DNA of 51,918 nt from NCBI RefSeq assembly GCF_003287275.1, contig NZ_QEVW01000004.1:1-51918 (forward strand). The letters are read 5' to 3'. Source of the DNA: Paenibacillus taichungensis. GTDB lineage: Bacteria; Bacillota; Bacilli; Paenibacillales; Paenibacillaceae. Below are positions 43,878-51,918 of the stretch, piece after piece; positions within the stretch are counted from its first letter, which is position 1; the number at the start of each line of letters is the position of its first letter. The position numbers and the translations under genes were made by a program. Below the pieces are notes generated by a model. That model was not told the origin of the DNA, made no database searches, and saw only the letters and a program-made list of their open reading frames with translations.

Positions 43878-45665
43878 ATGAGTAGAATTAAAAACGCTTT
43901 CACGAAATTACCAATTCATCATAAAACCATTCTCCTCATTGGATTACTGATGATGATCAGCTTCACGTTCTATGTATCTGTCTTGGGGTATGTGTTCGGC
44001 ATTTATGACCGACAGATCTATGAGAAATCTTCGCAGGTGCTTAATATGTCTTCGGTGGGCATCGAGAACCAACTGCGCGAGATCTCCAATCTATCCTTCA
44101 AGGTCATGTCTGACGAGCCTCTTCAGCAATATCTACTTCAGTTGGATAAGGCTGAATCAGGGTATGAGCAAAATGGATTGCGCAAAAAAATTACCAATAG
44201 ACTGGTGGCATATGCAGGTTCAGAGAAATACGTCTATTCCATGATCTTTATCGATAATGATAATAATGTTATGGCGGCTGGAAACCGGGAGGGGATCTCG
44301 GAGAAGAAGCAAAGCGAATTGGTTGCTTTGGGACAACAATATTCTGGCTCCAATGCCTGGTACACGGGCGGCGATCAACAAGCGAGACTGCTTTCGGTTA
44401 GACAGGTAAAGTCTTTTACCGGTGGAGCGTTCACGCTGGAGAAGTTGGGCACTCTCGTTATTCGTGTACGACTGGATCGAATAGTTCAGGACCAGATGCA
44501 GCACCCGGCAGAGGATTCACAGCTATTAATTACAGATGGTCGCGAAGTAATCTACCCAACAGAGTCGACTGTCAGTAAATCTGAAATCGAGTCTGAACTG
44601 AAGCGCACTCAGCCTTATGGGATAGCCATGTTTGAGCAGGGGAGGAATTTCGTCGCCCGTGCGAATTCTCCTTATACCAATTGGGTGTATCTGTACATGA
44701 CGCCCTTTGACCAAATGTTTAAGCAGATCCAGTTTGTCAAACAGCTGGTGACCGTCATTTTTATCATGATATTCCTGGCGGCGCTTATATTCGGAGCCAA
44801 GTTTTCCCGCAGCATTACACAGCCCATCGCCCAGTTGATCAAGAAAATGCGCAATATCGAAAAGGGCGACTTGGATAAGTTGGAGGAAGCAGCGCTAGGC
44901 AATGTCCCGGCATCTTCACAGAACGAGGTGGGATTGTTGCATCGCACGTTCAAGATGATGGTACAGCGTATACGCGAACTCATTGACGAGAATTATGCCA
45001 AGCAACTCGTGATCCGAGAGACTGAATTGAAAGCGCTTCAGGCTCAGATTAATCCACATTTTCTATATAACACACTGGAATCCATCAACTGGCTTGCCAA
45101 AGTACAGAAGCAGCATCAAATCTCCGAAATGGTTGAGGCTCTTGGATTTCTGCTACGAAGCTCGGTGAACATGTCCGAGAAGTGGATCACTTTGGAAAGG
45201 GAACTGGAGATTGTTCGCAGTTATGTGACGATCCAGCACACGCGATTCGAGGAAAGACTTGATTTTGACATGGACATTGCGCCTGAAGTGGGAACTGCAC
45301 GTATTCCAAAGCTGACATTGCAACCATTGGTGGAGAACGCCATTCATTATGCATTGGAGCCAAGCATAGAACCTTGCCGTATTCGGATTAGAGCGAGAGC
45401 AGATGGAGACAACGTTGTAATTGAGGTGGAGGACGATGGTCCGGGCATGACTCCCGAATTTCTGGAGCAATTGCAAGAGGGACGGGTACAGACGAGGGGA
45501 CAGGGGATCGGACTGTCGAACATCAAAGAGCGGATCAGATTGACCTTCGGCGAAGAGGGCGAGATGATCATGAGCAGCAATCCCGGATCAGGGACCGTAG
45601 TATCGATCAGAATACCTTGGATTAGAGAGGACGATGACGATGTACAAAGTGATGCTCGTAGATGA
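43878..45665 (+). CDS. yesM: YesM-type sensor histidine kinase
   Basis: A 595-residue membrane kinase. The first transmembrane helix is at about 17-40, an extracellular sensor domain of ~250 residues follows, a second helix is near 288-308, then HAMP at about 310-365. The LytS/YehU-type His_kinase domain has His394 in QINPHFLYNTLES. HATPase_c has LVENAIHYALE, EDDGPGMT and GQGIGLSNI. It is the B. subtilis YesM type, usually controlling uptake of sugar oligomers. AAAGGAGCGC precedes ATG 43878. Its end overlaps the yesN-type gene by 26 bp. Confidence 0.85.
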   Translation: MSRIKNAFTKLPIHHKTILLIGLLMMISFTFYVSVLGYVFGIYDRQIYEKSSQVLNMSSVGIENQLREISNLSFKVMSDEPLQQYLLQLDKAESGYEQNGLRKKITNRLVAYAGSEKYVYSMIFIDNDNNVMAAGNREGISEKKQSELVALGQQYSGSNAWYTGGDQQARLLSVRQVKSFTGGAFTLEKLGTLVIRVRLDRIVQDQMQHPAEDSQLLITDGREVIYPTESTVSKSEIESELKRTQPYGIAMFEQGRNFVARANSPYTNWVYLYMTPFDQMFKQIQFVKQLVTVIFIMIFLAALIFGAKFSRSITQPIAQLIKKMRNIEKGDLDKLEEAALGNVPASSQNEVGLLHRTFKMMVQRIRELIDENYAKQLVIRETELKALQAQINPHFLYNTLESINWLAKVQKQHQISEMVEALGFLLRSSVNMSEKWITLERELEIVRSYVTIQHTRFEERLDFDMDIAPEVGTARIPKLTLQPLVENAIHYALEPSIEPCRIRIRARADGDNVVIEVEDDGPGMTPEFLEQLQEGRVQTRGQGIGLSNIKERIRLTFGEEGEMIMSSNPGSGTVVSIRIPWIREDDDDVQSDARR

Positions 45666-47193
45666 TGAACGTGTCATTCTGGAGGGGATTTCGCAAGTCG
45701 TGGATTGGGCTGCAGCGGGAACGGAACTGGTGGATACCGCGAGAAACGGAATTGAAGCGCTGGATAAAATCGGTCATTCCAGACCGGATATTATCATTAC
45801 GGATATTTCAATGCCGGGCCTGGATGGTCTTGGACTCATTGAAAAAGCTTCCGAAGCTTACCCTGGACTTCGCTTTATCATGTTGTCTGGCTACAAAGAG
45901 TTCGAATACGCTCGACGGGCCATGCAGTATGGAGTGAAACATTATCTGCTTAAACCGTGTAACGAGAACCAGATTCACGATGCTTTGTCCGAGTTGCTTC
46001 AGGAACACCAGGATGCCCAGGTAAAGGAACATGTCGCCGGAGAGATGAAACAGCGGCTGCAGCGGGTCCTGCCCCATGTGAAGGAGCAGTTCCTGCTGGA
46101 GTTTATGACGAACCAAACCTATGGTCCGGTCGATTTGGAGTATTATCAGGAGCTGTTTGATCTGGAACTGGAGGATAACGCAGTTCGACTGCTGCTGTTC
46201 CGGATTGCAGATGAACATGATTATAGTCATTTATTTGCGATCAAAAATATTGCCAGTGATCTGCTGCCCCATGTTCTGCTAAGCACAACCATTGAAGGCA
46301 AACTGTTAATATTACTGGGAGACTCTGCGGATCCGGTTGGTCTGAAGGAAAGCATTGAGGAAGTGCGGGCTGCTTTCACCAGATTATATAAATTGGAAGT
46401 TACGGCTGCCTTAAGTGAAGCAGATCGGATGATCCAGTCCCGACGTCTGTTCCGTGAGGCACTGCAATGCCTGAATCACCGCTTCTTTATCGGTGAAGGC
46501 AAGCTGATTACCAATAGTGATCTGGAGCTGGCCGGGGAATGTGATGGTGTACATGTTGAACAAGATGCCGAGCAGTTGTGCCAGTTGATTAAGTCAGGCA
46601 ATACCGAAGAAGCAGCAGCTGAAGTGGATCGCCTGTTCGACCTTTTGTCTGGTCAGCAGCTTGAAATCGGGATTACTCGTTCGTATGTGGTGCAGTTGTA
46701 CTCAGCAATGATTCATGTCTGTCCTCCTGAGGAGGCGACGGAATTTACCCAGCAGATGGCAGAGCTTCCCCATATCGACACATTGTCTGGCTTAAAATCT
46801 TTTGTTGCCAGCAGCGCAGCCCGGCTAACCTCCGGTTATTACAAAAATCATATTAGTCGTCAATCTTCTGCCGTAGAGAAGATGATGGATATTGTGGATC
46901 GCCATTATGGAGAAGCTGATCTATCACTTAACGGGGTCGCCCATCAGATGTTATATATGAATCCGGATTATCTCGGCAAAATTTTCAAAAAAGTGACGGG
47001 AGAAAACTTCTCCAATTATGTGAATCGGTTGCGCATTGAGCGTGCCTGCGACCATATTCGCAGAGGTGGGGATGTGAAGGTTTTTGAGCTTGCCGAATTG
47101 TTTGGCTTTGGGGGGAACTCACAATATTTCAGTCAGGTGTTCAAGAAGTGGACCGGCATGACACCTACCGAATTCCGCAGAACTGGCTTATAA
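45640..47193 (+). CDS. yesN: YesN-type AraC response regulator
   Basis: A 518-residue regulator. The receiver domain carries Asp55 in DIIITDISMPGLDG, the middle ~250 residues are unassigned, and the C-terminal AraC double helix-turn-helix (about 410-515) includes HQMLYMNPDYLGKIFKKVTG and GGNSQYFSQVFKKWTGMTPTEFRR. It probably activates the transport genes directly downstream after phosphorylation by the YesM-type kinase. The start was moved from ATG 45634 to 45640 because GAGAGG at 45625 is better spaced. It overlaps the kinase gene. Confidence 0.85.
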   Translation: MYKVMLVDDERVILEGISQVVDWAAAGTELVDTARNGIEALDKIGHSRPDIIITDISMPGLDGLGLIEKASEAYPGLRFIMLSGYKEFEYARRAMQYGVKHYLLKPCNENQIHDALSELLQEHQDAQVKEHVAGEMKQRLQRVLPHVKEQFLLEFMTNQTYGPVDLEYYQELFDLELEDNAVRLLLFRIADEHDYSHLFAIKNIASDLLPHVLLSTTIEGKLLILLGDSADPVGLKESIEEVRAAFTRLYKLEVTAALSEADRMIQSRRLFREALQCLNHRFFIGEGKLITNSDLELAGECDGVHVEQDAEQLCQLIKSGNTEEAAAEVDRLFDLLSGQQLEIGITRSYVVQLYSAMIHVCPPEEATEFTQQMAELPHIDTLSGLKSFVASSAARLTSGYYKNHISRQSSAVEKMMDIVDRHYGEADLSLNGVAHQMLYMNPDYLGKIFKKVTGENFSNYVNRLRIERACDHIRRGGDVKVFELAELFGFGGNSQYFSQVFKKWTGMTPTEFRRTGL

Positions 47194-47223
47194 CAATTGA
47201 CTGACGATCATGTATTCGATATA

Positions 47224-47277
47224 TGAGGGGGACTAACAGTGCCGATAGAGGTGCAGTTGTCCTCCTCTGTTTTTTGA
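47224..47277 (+). terminator. Probable terminator of yesM-yesN
   Basis: TGAGGGGGA can pair with TCCTCCTC, with an inner 5-bp AGAGG/CCTCT option, followed by TGTTTTTT. The stem is imperfect. Confidence 0.5.
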
Positions 47278-47311
47278 ACCAACAAGACGGTTTTGTGTAT
47301 TCAACTATGGT

Positions 47312-47339
47312 CCGACATTTGCGAAAATGACAATATAAA
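47312..47339 (+). promoter_or_regulatory. Candidate promoter of the sugar-transport genes
   Basis: CCGACA, 16-bp spacer, TATAAA; the -10 is good, the -35 matches 4 of 6 bases. The start would be near 47346, directly at the cre box. Confidence 0.45.
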
Positions 47340-47344
47340 GTTCG

Positions 47345-47358
47345 TGAAAGCGTTATCA
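47345..47358 (+). promoter_or_regulatory. cre box (CcpA site), perfect match
   Basis: TGAAAGCGTTATCA fits the consensus TGWAANCGNTNWCA at all positions and overlaps the predicted transcription start of the binding-protein gene, a typical place for CcpA repression. Confidence 0.75.
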
Positions 47359-47414
47359 GAAAGTAGAAGATAACTCGTTCACACAACCATTTCAACATAA
47401 AAGGGGAGATTGGC

Positions 47415-48698
47415 ATGGTGAAAAAGGCGATATTCCTGATGATGGCGGCATTGCTGGTATTAACAACGGCATGCAGCAGCAGCGGAGGATCGGGCGAATC
47501 ATCTGGGGATGGTTCAGTAACACTTCGTATCGCATGGTGGGGATCGGATGCACGTCACGAATATACACAGAAGGTCATTGACTTGTACAAAGAGAAAAAC
47601 CCGAACGTCAAAATTGACGTGGAATATGCTTCGTTCGATGACTACTGGAAAAAGCTCGCTCCACAAGCTGCAGCGAATCAACTGCCGGACATTGTTCAGA
47701 TGGATATTTCCTACATCAGCCAATATGCACAGAATGGACAGCTCGAAGATCTGTCCCCGTACATTGGAAACCAGATTAAAGTGGACGATGTATCCGAGAA
47801 CGTAATCAGCACAGGCGTTATCAACAGCAAACAATATGGAGTACCTGCTGGTGTTAACGTACTGGGTTTCCAGTATGATCCAGCTCTGCTCAAAAAAGCG
47901 GGTGTGGATGCCATTCCTGAAAATATGACTTGGGAATCGTATGAAGAGCTTGGCAAACAAACGGCTGCCAAAGGGCTCTTTTTGGATGGGGGTGTAGCGC
48001 CGGATATCTTCTTCCATTATTTCCTGCGTACCAAAGGATTGTCCCTCTACAATGCTGAAGGAACGGGTCTTGGCTATGATGACGACAAACTATTTGTTGA
48101 GTTCTTCGGACTCATGCGCCGGATGATCGAGCAGGGCGCAGCGCCTTCCCCGGATCTGGCTAACCAGACGAAAGGTATTATCGAGGAATCCGATTTGGTC
48201 AAGGAAAAAGGAATTGGCGTATGGCAATGGTCCAACCAGTTTGTGGCCTTGCAGCAAGTTGCCAACCGTCCGTTAGAGATTGCACCAATGCCTGGACCTG
48301 ACATGGAAAAAGGACTTTATATGCAGCCAAGTATGTACTGGGCTGTAACATCGAACTCAAAAGTGAAGGAAGAAGCAACCAAATTCATTGACTTCTGGGT
48401 GAATGATGTGGAAGCTAACAAACTGATCAAAGGCGAGCGCGGTGTGCCGATCTCGGGCAAAATCAAGGAAGCTATCGCTCCTGAGCTGAGTGATGCAACG
48501 AAGCAGGTATTTGAATTCGTAGCGGCCATGGAGCCTAAGGCTTCACCAATGAGTCCGCCACCACCAGTAGGTTCACCTGAAGTTATCGCATCTCTTGCGG
48601 ATGTCGTAGAGGAACTGAACTTTGGTAAGGTTACACCGGAACAAGCAGCAGCGACATTCCGCAAAAATGCCGAGGCGGTTCTTGCCAACAATAAATAA
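47415..48698 (+). CDS. yesO: Sugar ABC transporter solute-binding lipoprotein
   Basis: A 427-residue extracellular binding protein (family 1, sugar). The lipoprotein signal peptide has lipobox LTTAC with Cys20, followed by a Ser/Gly-rich linker. The mature part has the type-1 SBP architecture: VTLRIAWWGSD opening strand, EYTQKVIDLYKEKNPNVKIDVE, and WAVTSNSKVKEEATKFIDF. AAGGGGAG precedes ATG 47415. Context (YesM/YesN upstream, rhamnogalacturonan acetylesterase downstream) suggests that it binds pectin oligosaccharides, as for B. subtilis YesO. That substrate is inferred. Confidence 0.85.
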   Translation: MVKKAIFLMMAALLVLTTACSSSGGSGESSGDGSVTLRIAWWGSDARHEYTQKVIDLYKEKNPNVKIDVEYASFDDYWKKLAPQAAANQLPDIVQMDISYISQYAQNGQLEDLSPYIGNQIKVDDVSENVISTGVINSKQYGVPAGVNVLGFQYDPALLKKAGVDAIPENMTWESYEELGKQTAAKGLFLDGGVAPDIFFHYFLRTKGLSLYNAEGTGLGYDDDKLFVEFFGLMRRMIEQGAAPSPDLANQTKGIIEESDLVKEKGIGVWQWSNQFVALQQVANRPLEIAPMPGPDMEKGLYMQPSMYWAVTSNSKVKEEATKFIDFWVNDVEANKLIKGERGVPISGKIKEAIAPELSDATKQVFEFVAAMEPKASPMSPPPPVGSPEVIASLADVVEELNFGKVTPEQAAATFRKNAEAVLANNK

Positions 48699-48735
48699 CA
48701 GTTGAATGATTGCTTGTTCATCCCATTAACGGGAT

Positions 48736-48782
48736 GGACGGGAACAGGGCTACTCGCATAACGCGAGGGCCTTTCCCCGTCC
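48736..48782 (+). promoter_or_regulatory. Intercistronic hairpin between binding protein and permease genes
   Basis: GGACGGG ... CCCGTCC with inner GGGC/GCC and CTCGC/GCGAG pairing forms one long stem with no T run. In such operons it usually protects the upstream SBP transcript or lowers readthrough into the permease genes. A smaller CATCCC/GGGATG hairpin precedes it. Confidence 0.55.
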
Positions 48783-48839
48783 AGTAACCCGAAGTAAGGC
48801 TGTGGGAAGCAAGCAGATCAATAAAGGAGGTTCGTTCCG

Positions 48840-49742
48840 TTGAGGCAATATTCGTCGTTGCGCAGAAACCTAACCGGGTATGCTTTTATTAGTCCTTTTA
48901 TCATTGGATTTCTGGGCTTTACGCTTATTCCGATGTTTGTATCCCTCTACATGTCGTTTACGAGTTATAACCTGTTTACCTCCCCACGGTGGATCGGGAT
49001 GGACAACTATACCAAAATGTTCTTTGATGATCCGAAGTACTGGAATTCGGTTAAAGTAACGTTCCTGTATGTGTTCATTGGTGTCCCTCTAAGGCTGGTC
49101 TTCGCGCTTTTTGTAGCCATGATTCTGAATACGGGTTCTCGTATGGTTGGAACGTATCGTACCTTGTACTACCTGCCATCCATTATCGGTGGTAGTGTGG
49201 CCGTATCCATTATGTGGCGTAACCTTTTCAGTAATGAGGGTGTCATCAACAGTGCATTAACGGCAATCGGCATCGGGCCAATCAGCTGGTTTGGTGATCC
49301 GAACGCGTCTCTCGTTATGTTGATTTCGCTATCCGTTTGGCAGTTTGGATCTTCCATGCTCATTTTCCTCGCCGGTCTGAAAAATATCTCTCCCGAGATG
49401 TACGAAGCAGCAGGTGTGGATGGGGCGAACCCAGTACGCAAATTCTTTGGTATCACATTGCCACTGCTCAGTCCAATCATACTCTTCAACCTGATTATGC
49501 AAACGATCGGTGCATTTATGACCTTCGTACCTGCATATATCATCTCTAAAGGCGAGGGTGGTCCCATGGACGGTACGATGCTTTACTCGCTGTATCTGTT
49601 CCGCCAGGCGTTTATGTTTAACAACATGGGTTATGCTTCGGCCATGGCCTGGATCATGCTTATTATGATCGGGATACTCACAGTCGCAGTGTTCCTGACA
49701 TCCAAGTTCTGGGTGTTTTATGAATCCGAAGGAGGGAAGTAA
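48840..49742 (+). CDS. yesP: Sugar ABC transporter permease (MalF type)
   Basis: A 300-residue inner-membrane permease with about six hydrophobic helices. The cytoplasmic EAA loop reads [24 protein letters not shown], the coupling site for the ATPase. Start TTG 48840 is required by a perfect AAAGGAGG site 8 bases upstream. It is the first of two permeases, with the second beginning 3 bp after its stop. In B. subtilis YesP/YesQ are energised by the shared ATPase MsmX; no ATPase gene is in the window. Confidence 0.85.
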   Translation: MRQYSSLRRNLTGYAFISPFIIGFLGFTLIPMFVSLYMSFTSYNLFTSPRWIGMDNYTKMFFDDPKYWNSVKVTFLYVFIGVPLRLVFALFVAMILNTGSRMVGTYRTLYYLPSIIGGSVAVSIMWRNLFSNEGVINSALTAIGIGPISWFGDPNASLVMLISLSVWQFGSSMLIFLAGLKNISPEMYEAAGVDGANPVRKFFGITLPLLSPIILFNLIMQTIGAFMTFVPAYIISKGEGGPMDGTMLYSLYLFRQAFMFNNMGYASAMAWIMLIMIGILTVAVFLTSKFWVFYESEGGK

Positions 49743-49744
49743 CG

Positions 49745-50584
49745 ATGGTTTGGAGAAATGTGAAATGGCCCATCTATCACCTGCTCGTTGCAGCTTTGGC
49801 CCTCCTGATGCTCTATCCAGTGTTATGGATGCTTTTCAGCTCATTCAAAGAAAGTCGTACCATTTTCGTAACTGCCGAGTCCTTGTTCCCTACGGAATGG
49901 ATCTGGAGTAATTACGCGGATGGCTGGAAAGGCGCAGGCGGAAGACCATTTATGGATTACATCACCAACTCGCTCGTTATTGTAGTCATCTCTACGATTG
50001 GTGCTGTGTTATCCTCATCGCTGATCGCCTTTGGTTTTGCCAGACTCAACTTCAAAGGACGTAACTTTTGGTTCTCTCTGATGATGTTGACCCTGATGTT
50101 GCCGCATGACGTTGTACTCGTACCGCAATATATTATCTTCACAAAGCTTGGTTGGTTAAATACCATTCTACCGATTGTTGTACCTACGTTCTTCGGGATG
50201 CCGTTCTTTATCTTCCTGATGGTTCAGTTCATTCGTACGATTCCGAAAGAACTGGATGAGGCGGCTACCATTGATGGATGTAACAAGTTCAGATTGTATG
50301 TGCAGATTATTATGCCGCTTATCAAGTCATCACTCGCAACGGCTGCGATCTTCTCCTTCTACTGGAGATGGGAGGATCTGCTCGGTCCAGTACTGTACTT
50401 GAATTCGCCGGATAAATATACTGTCTCGATGGCACTGAAAATGTTCCTGGACAGTGAGTCTGCATCCAACTGGGGAGCGATGTTCGCGATGTCCATTGTG
50501 AGTCTTGTACCCGTTGTAGCCGTGTTCTTTATTTTCCAGAAACAAATTGTACAGGGCATGAGCACCAGTGGTCTGAAAGGATAA
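49745..50584 (+). CDS. yesQ: Sugar ABC transporter permease (MalG type)
   Basis: A 279-residue inner-membrane permease with about six helices and the EAA-type loop [24 protein letters not shown]. The gene starts 3 bp after the preceding permease, with GAAGGAGGGAAG as ribosome-binding site inside the end of that gene. Together with the MalF-type protein it forms the translocation pore of the putative rhamnogalacturonan oligosaccharide importer. Confidence 0.85.
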   Translation: MVWRNVKWPIYHLLVAALALLMLYPVLWMLFSSFKESRTIFVTAESLFPTEWIWSNYADGWKGAGGRPFMDYITNSLVIVVISTIGAVLSSSLIAFGFARLNFKGRNFWFSLMMLTLMLPHDVVLVPQYIIFTKLGWLNTILPIVVPTFFGMPFFIFLMVQFIRTIPKELDEAATIDGCNKFRLYVQIIMPLIKSSLATAAIFSFYWRWEDLLGPVLYLNSPDKYTVSMALKMFLDSESASNWGAMFAMSIVSLVPVVAVFFIFQKQIVQGMSTSGLKG

Positions 50585-50640
50585 ACGATACTCACTGAAT
50601 CAAACCTGGATTAGCATATTGAACAAGGAGGGTGTTCTTA

Positions 50641-51882
50641 TTGAATAAGGCCGAGGGTAGTCAAGCCGTTGCCAAGGAGGTAACGGTAGAGGGCGGTAAA
50701 GAGGCCGTTACCCACTGGAAGTTCAATTTTGGACCGGACACTAGCAGTGCAGGTGAGCTTGAGGGTTATTTGAAAGTGTCTGCCAGCACCTCATATGAAG
50801 AACAGGGAGAATACGGTTTTGAATCTGGTTCCCTTGTGTATGAGAAGCAACGGATATCTGAAGACGAATTATCGGATATCAGTAGAGCAAACAGTGGCAA
50901 ACAAGGGCAGGCCAATGTGTCTGCCCGATTGCGTTCAAGCTTCTGTATTCCCCTCAAGGCATCTTTCATCGTTAATGTACCTGATGGAACCTATCAAGTC
51001 TTGTTGATTGCAGGGGATGAATTGGCAGAGACGGTCACCCGTATCAAAGCCGGAGAGGGCAGACTGATGCTGCCAACCATTCGTACACTCCCTGGGCAAT
51101 GTGCAGAGGTTCGATTCTCGGTTGTGGTTCGTGGCGGGAAGCTCCGACTATCCTTCTCCGGTCCCGCGCCACGGATGAATGCATTGGAGATCACGCTTGC
51201 CAATCAGACGATGACAGTATTTCTCGCTGGTGATTCTACCGTGACAGATCAGCCGGAAAGTGGATATCCATACTGTGGCTGGGGCCAGCTGTTACCCGCA
51301 CAATTCAAGCATGATGTTGCTGTCGATAACCATGCCCAGTCTGGGCGCAGCTCGCGGAGTTTTATCAATGAAGGCAGATTGGATGCTATTCTGGAGAGGA
51401 TTAAGCCCGAAGATTTTCTGTTTATTCAATTTGGACATAACGATGAGAAGCCGGACCCTGACCGGGGAACGGAGCCTTTCACAACATATAAGGAATACCT
51501 GAAAAAGTATATCGATGCCGCCCGCGAAGCTAAGGCTCGTCCGGTGCTCGTGACACCGGTGCATCGGCGCTATTTCGCTGATGACGGAACATTGACCGAC
51601 ACCCATGGCGATTATATCGTGGCCGTGCGTGAGCTGGCGGAAGAGGAAAGTGTGCCGCTGATCGATCTGGCTGAGCGAAGCCGTATCCTGTTCGAGCAAG
51701 CCGGCATTGAAGGCAGCAAGGAGGATTTCATGTGGGTGCTGCCGGGTGAGTATGTGAACTTCCCAGCAGGCGTGGAGGATAACACCCACTTTCAGGAACG
51801 CGGTGCTCGTCGCCTCGCCATGCAGGTGGCGGAAGCCATCCGCGAGCTGCGACTGCAGCCACTGCAGATGTATTTGAGGTAA
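50641..51882 (+). CDS. yesT: Rhamnogalacturonan acetylesterase with N-terminal beta-sandwich domain
   Basis: A 413-residue SGNH-fold esterase that deacetylates galacturonate residues of pectin. Residues 200-410 carry VFLAGDSTVTDQPESG with Ser199, YPYCGWGQLL, NHAQSGRSSRSF, FIQFGHNDEKPD (block III Asn) and DNTHFQERGA with His383. Residues ~20-170 form a beta-rich, galactose-binding-like domain (HWKFNFGPD ...) seen on many pectin enzymes of this group. There is no signal peptide, so the enzyme is probably intracellular. Start TTG 50641 is fixed by AAGGAGGG at 50625; GTG 50632 is too close to that site. It fits B. subtilis YesT/YesY. Confidence 0.85.
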   Translation: MNKAEGSQAVAKEVTVEGGKEAVTHWKFNFGPDTSSAGELEGYLKVSASTSYEEQGEYGFESGSLVYEKQRISEDELSDISRANSGKQGQANVSARLRSSFCIPLKASFIVNVPDGTYQVLLIAGDELAETVTRIKAGEGRLMLPTIRTLPGQCAEVRFSVVVRGGKLRLSFSGPAPRMNALEITLANQTMTVFLAGDSTVTDQPESGYPYCGWGQLLPAQFKHDVAVDNHAQSGRSSRSFINEGRLDAILERIKPEDFLFIQFGHNDEKPDPDRGTEPFTTYKEYLKKYIDAAREAKARPVLVTPVHRRYFADDGTLTDTHGDYIVAVRELAEEESVPLIDLAERSRILFEQAGIEGSKEDFMWVLPGEYVNFPAGVEDNTHFQERGARRLAMQVAEAIRELRLQPLQMYLR

Positions 51883-51895
51883 GGGAGCAAGAAGG

Positions 51896-51918
51896 GTGGA
51901 ATCGGAGCAAGAGGGAGC
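51896..51918 (+). CDS. Possible start of the next gene, cut by window end
   Basis: GTG 51896 is preceded by GGGAG at 51883-51887 with 8 bases of spacing, 13 bp after the acetylesterase stop; the frame is open to the edge (seven codons seen). Too short to identify. Confidence 0.3.

Overview
The window looks like a chromosomal segment of a Paenibacillus-type member of the Bacillales. The evidence is medium GC, strong AGGAGG ribosome-binding sites with frequent TTG/GTG starts, and several families typical of the group: EcsAB, bacilliredoxin, YneF, LipL, an AraC-type YesN/YesM two-component pair, CcpA cre boxes and a TPP-riboswitch-controlled thiC. No rRNA, tRNA, CRISPR array, insertion sequence or prophage was seen. 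It reads as ordinary backbone with a few accessory patches.

Layout. 1-490: 3' end of a gene made of 132-bp tandem repeats, cut by the window edge. 0.8-3.3 kb: ecsA-ecsB ABC exporter and a small unknown gene. 3.4-9.1 kb: HI0933-type flavoprotein (minus), an orphan membrane PAS histidine kinase, bacilliredoxin, nadE and an alpha/beta hydrolase (minus). 9.3-20.9 kb: acpS, mutY, sodA (minus), a GNAT acetyltransferase, signal peptidase I, a QueG-Ogt fusion gene, an HD-GYP-type protein, yneF, folE, lipL, a small unknown, and a second superoxide dismutase with an extra N-terminal helical domain (minus). 21.1-29.4 kb: membrane-anchored hydrolase (minus), IclR regulator with candidate operators, TPP riboswitch plus thiC, then a minus-strand group (small membrane protein, Asp/Glu-racemase-like protein, small unknown, zinc-ribbon/GyrI-like protein and WYL regulator). 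29.5-33.9 kb: vanR/vanS-like pair with vanY- and vanZ-like genes, followed by two AT-rich unknown genes. 34.0-42.1 kb: aconitase (minus), amidase_6 protein, ddl, an unknown, uvsE, an inositol-monophosphatase-family gene and an unknown. 42.3-51.9 kb: a secreted SGNH hydrolase with a stalk-like domain, then a yes-type locus: YesM/YesN sensors, lipoprotein sugar binder, two permeases and a rhamnogalacturonan acetylesterase. The window ends at the probable start of the next gene of that locus.

How the genes fit together. The last 8 kb probably sense, import and deacetylate pectin (rhamnogalacturonan) fragments. A cre box beside the promoter of the binding-protein gene suggests glucose repression, and the ATPase for the importer is not in the window (Bacillus uses a shared MsmX). 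The vanRS-YZ group lacks vanH/A/X, and the ddl gene looks like an ordinary D-Ala-D-Ala ligase, so it is more likely a cell-wall-trimming or low-level glycopeptide response than full vancomycin resistance. DNA repair (mutY, ogt domain, uvsE), oxidative stress (two SODs, bacilliredoxin) and cofactor genes (nadE, thiC, folE, lipL, acpS, queG) are spread through the backbone.

I did not find a clearly new multi-gene system. The most unusual items are the QueG-Ogt fusion with a possible internal start, the double-cre plus hairpin leader in the sodA/GNAT gap, the SOD fused to a DUF2935-like helical domain, the vanRS-YZ group with its AT-rich neighbours, the paired palindromes at the IclR promoter, and the 44-residue repeat protein at the left edge.
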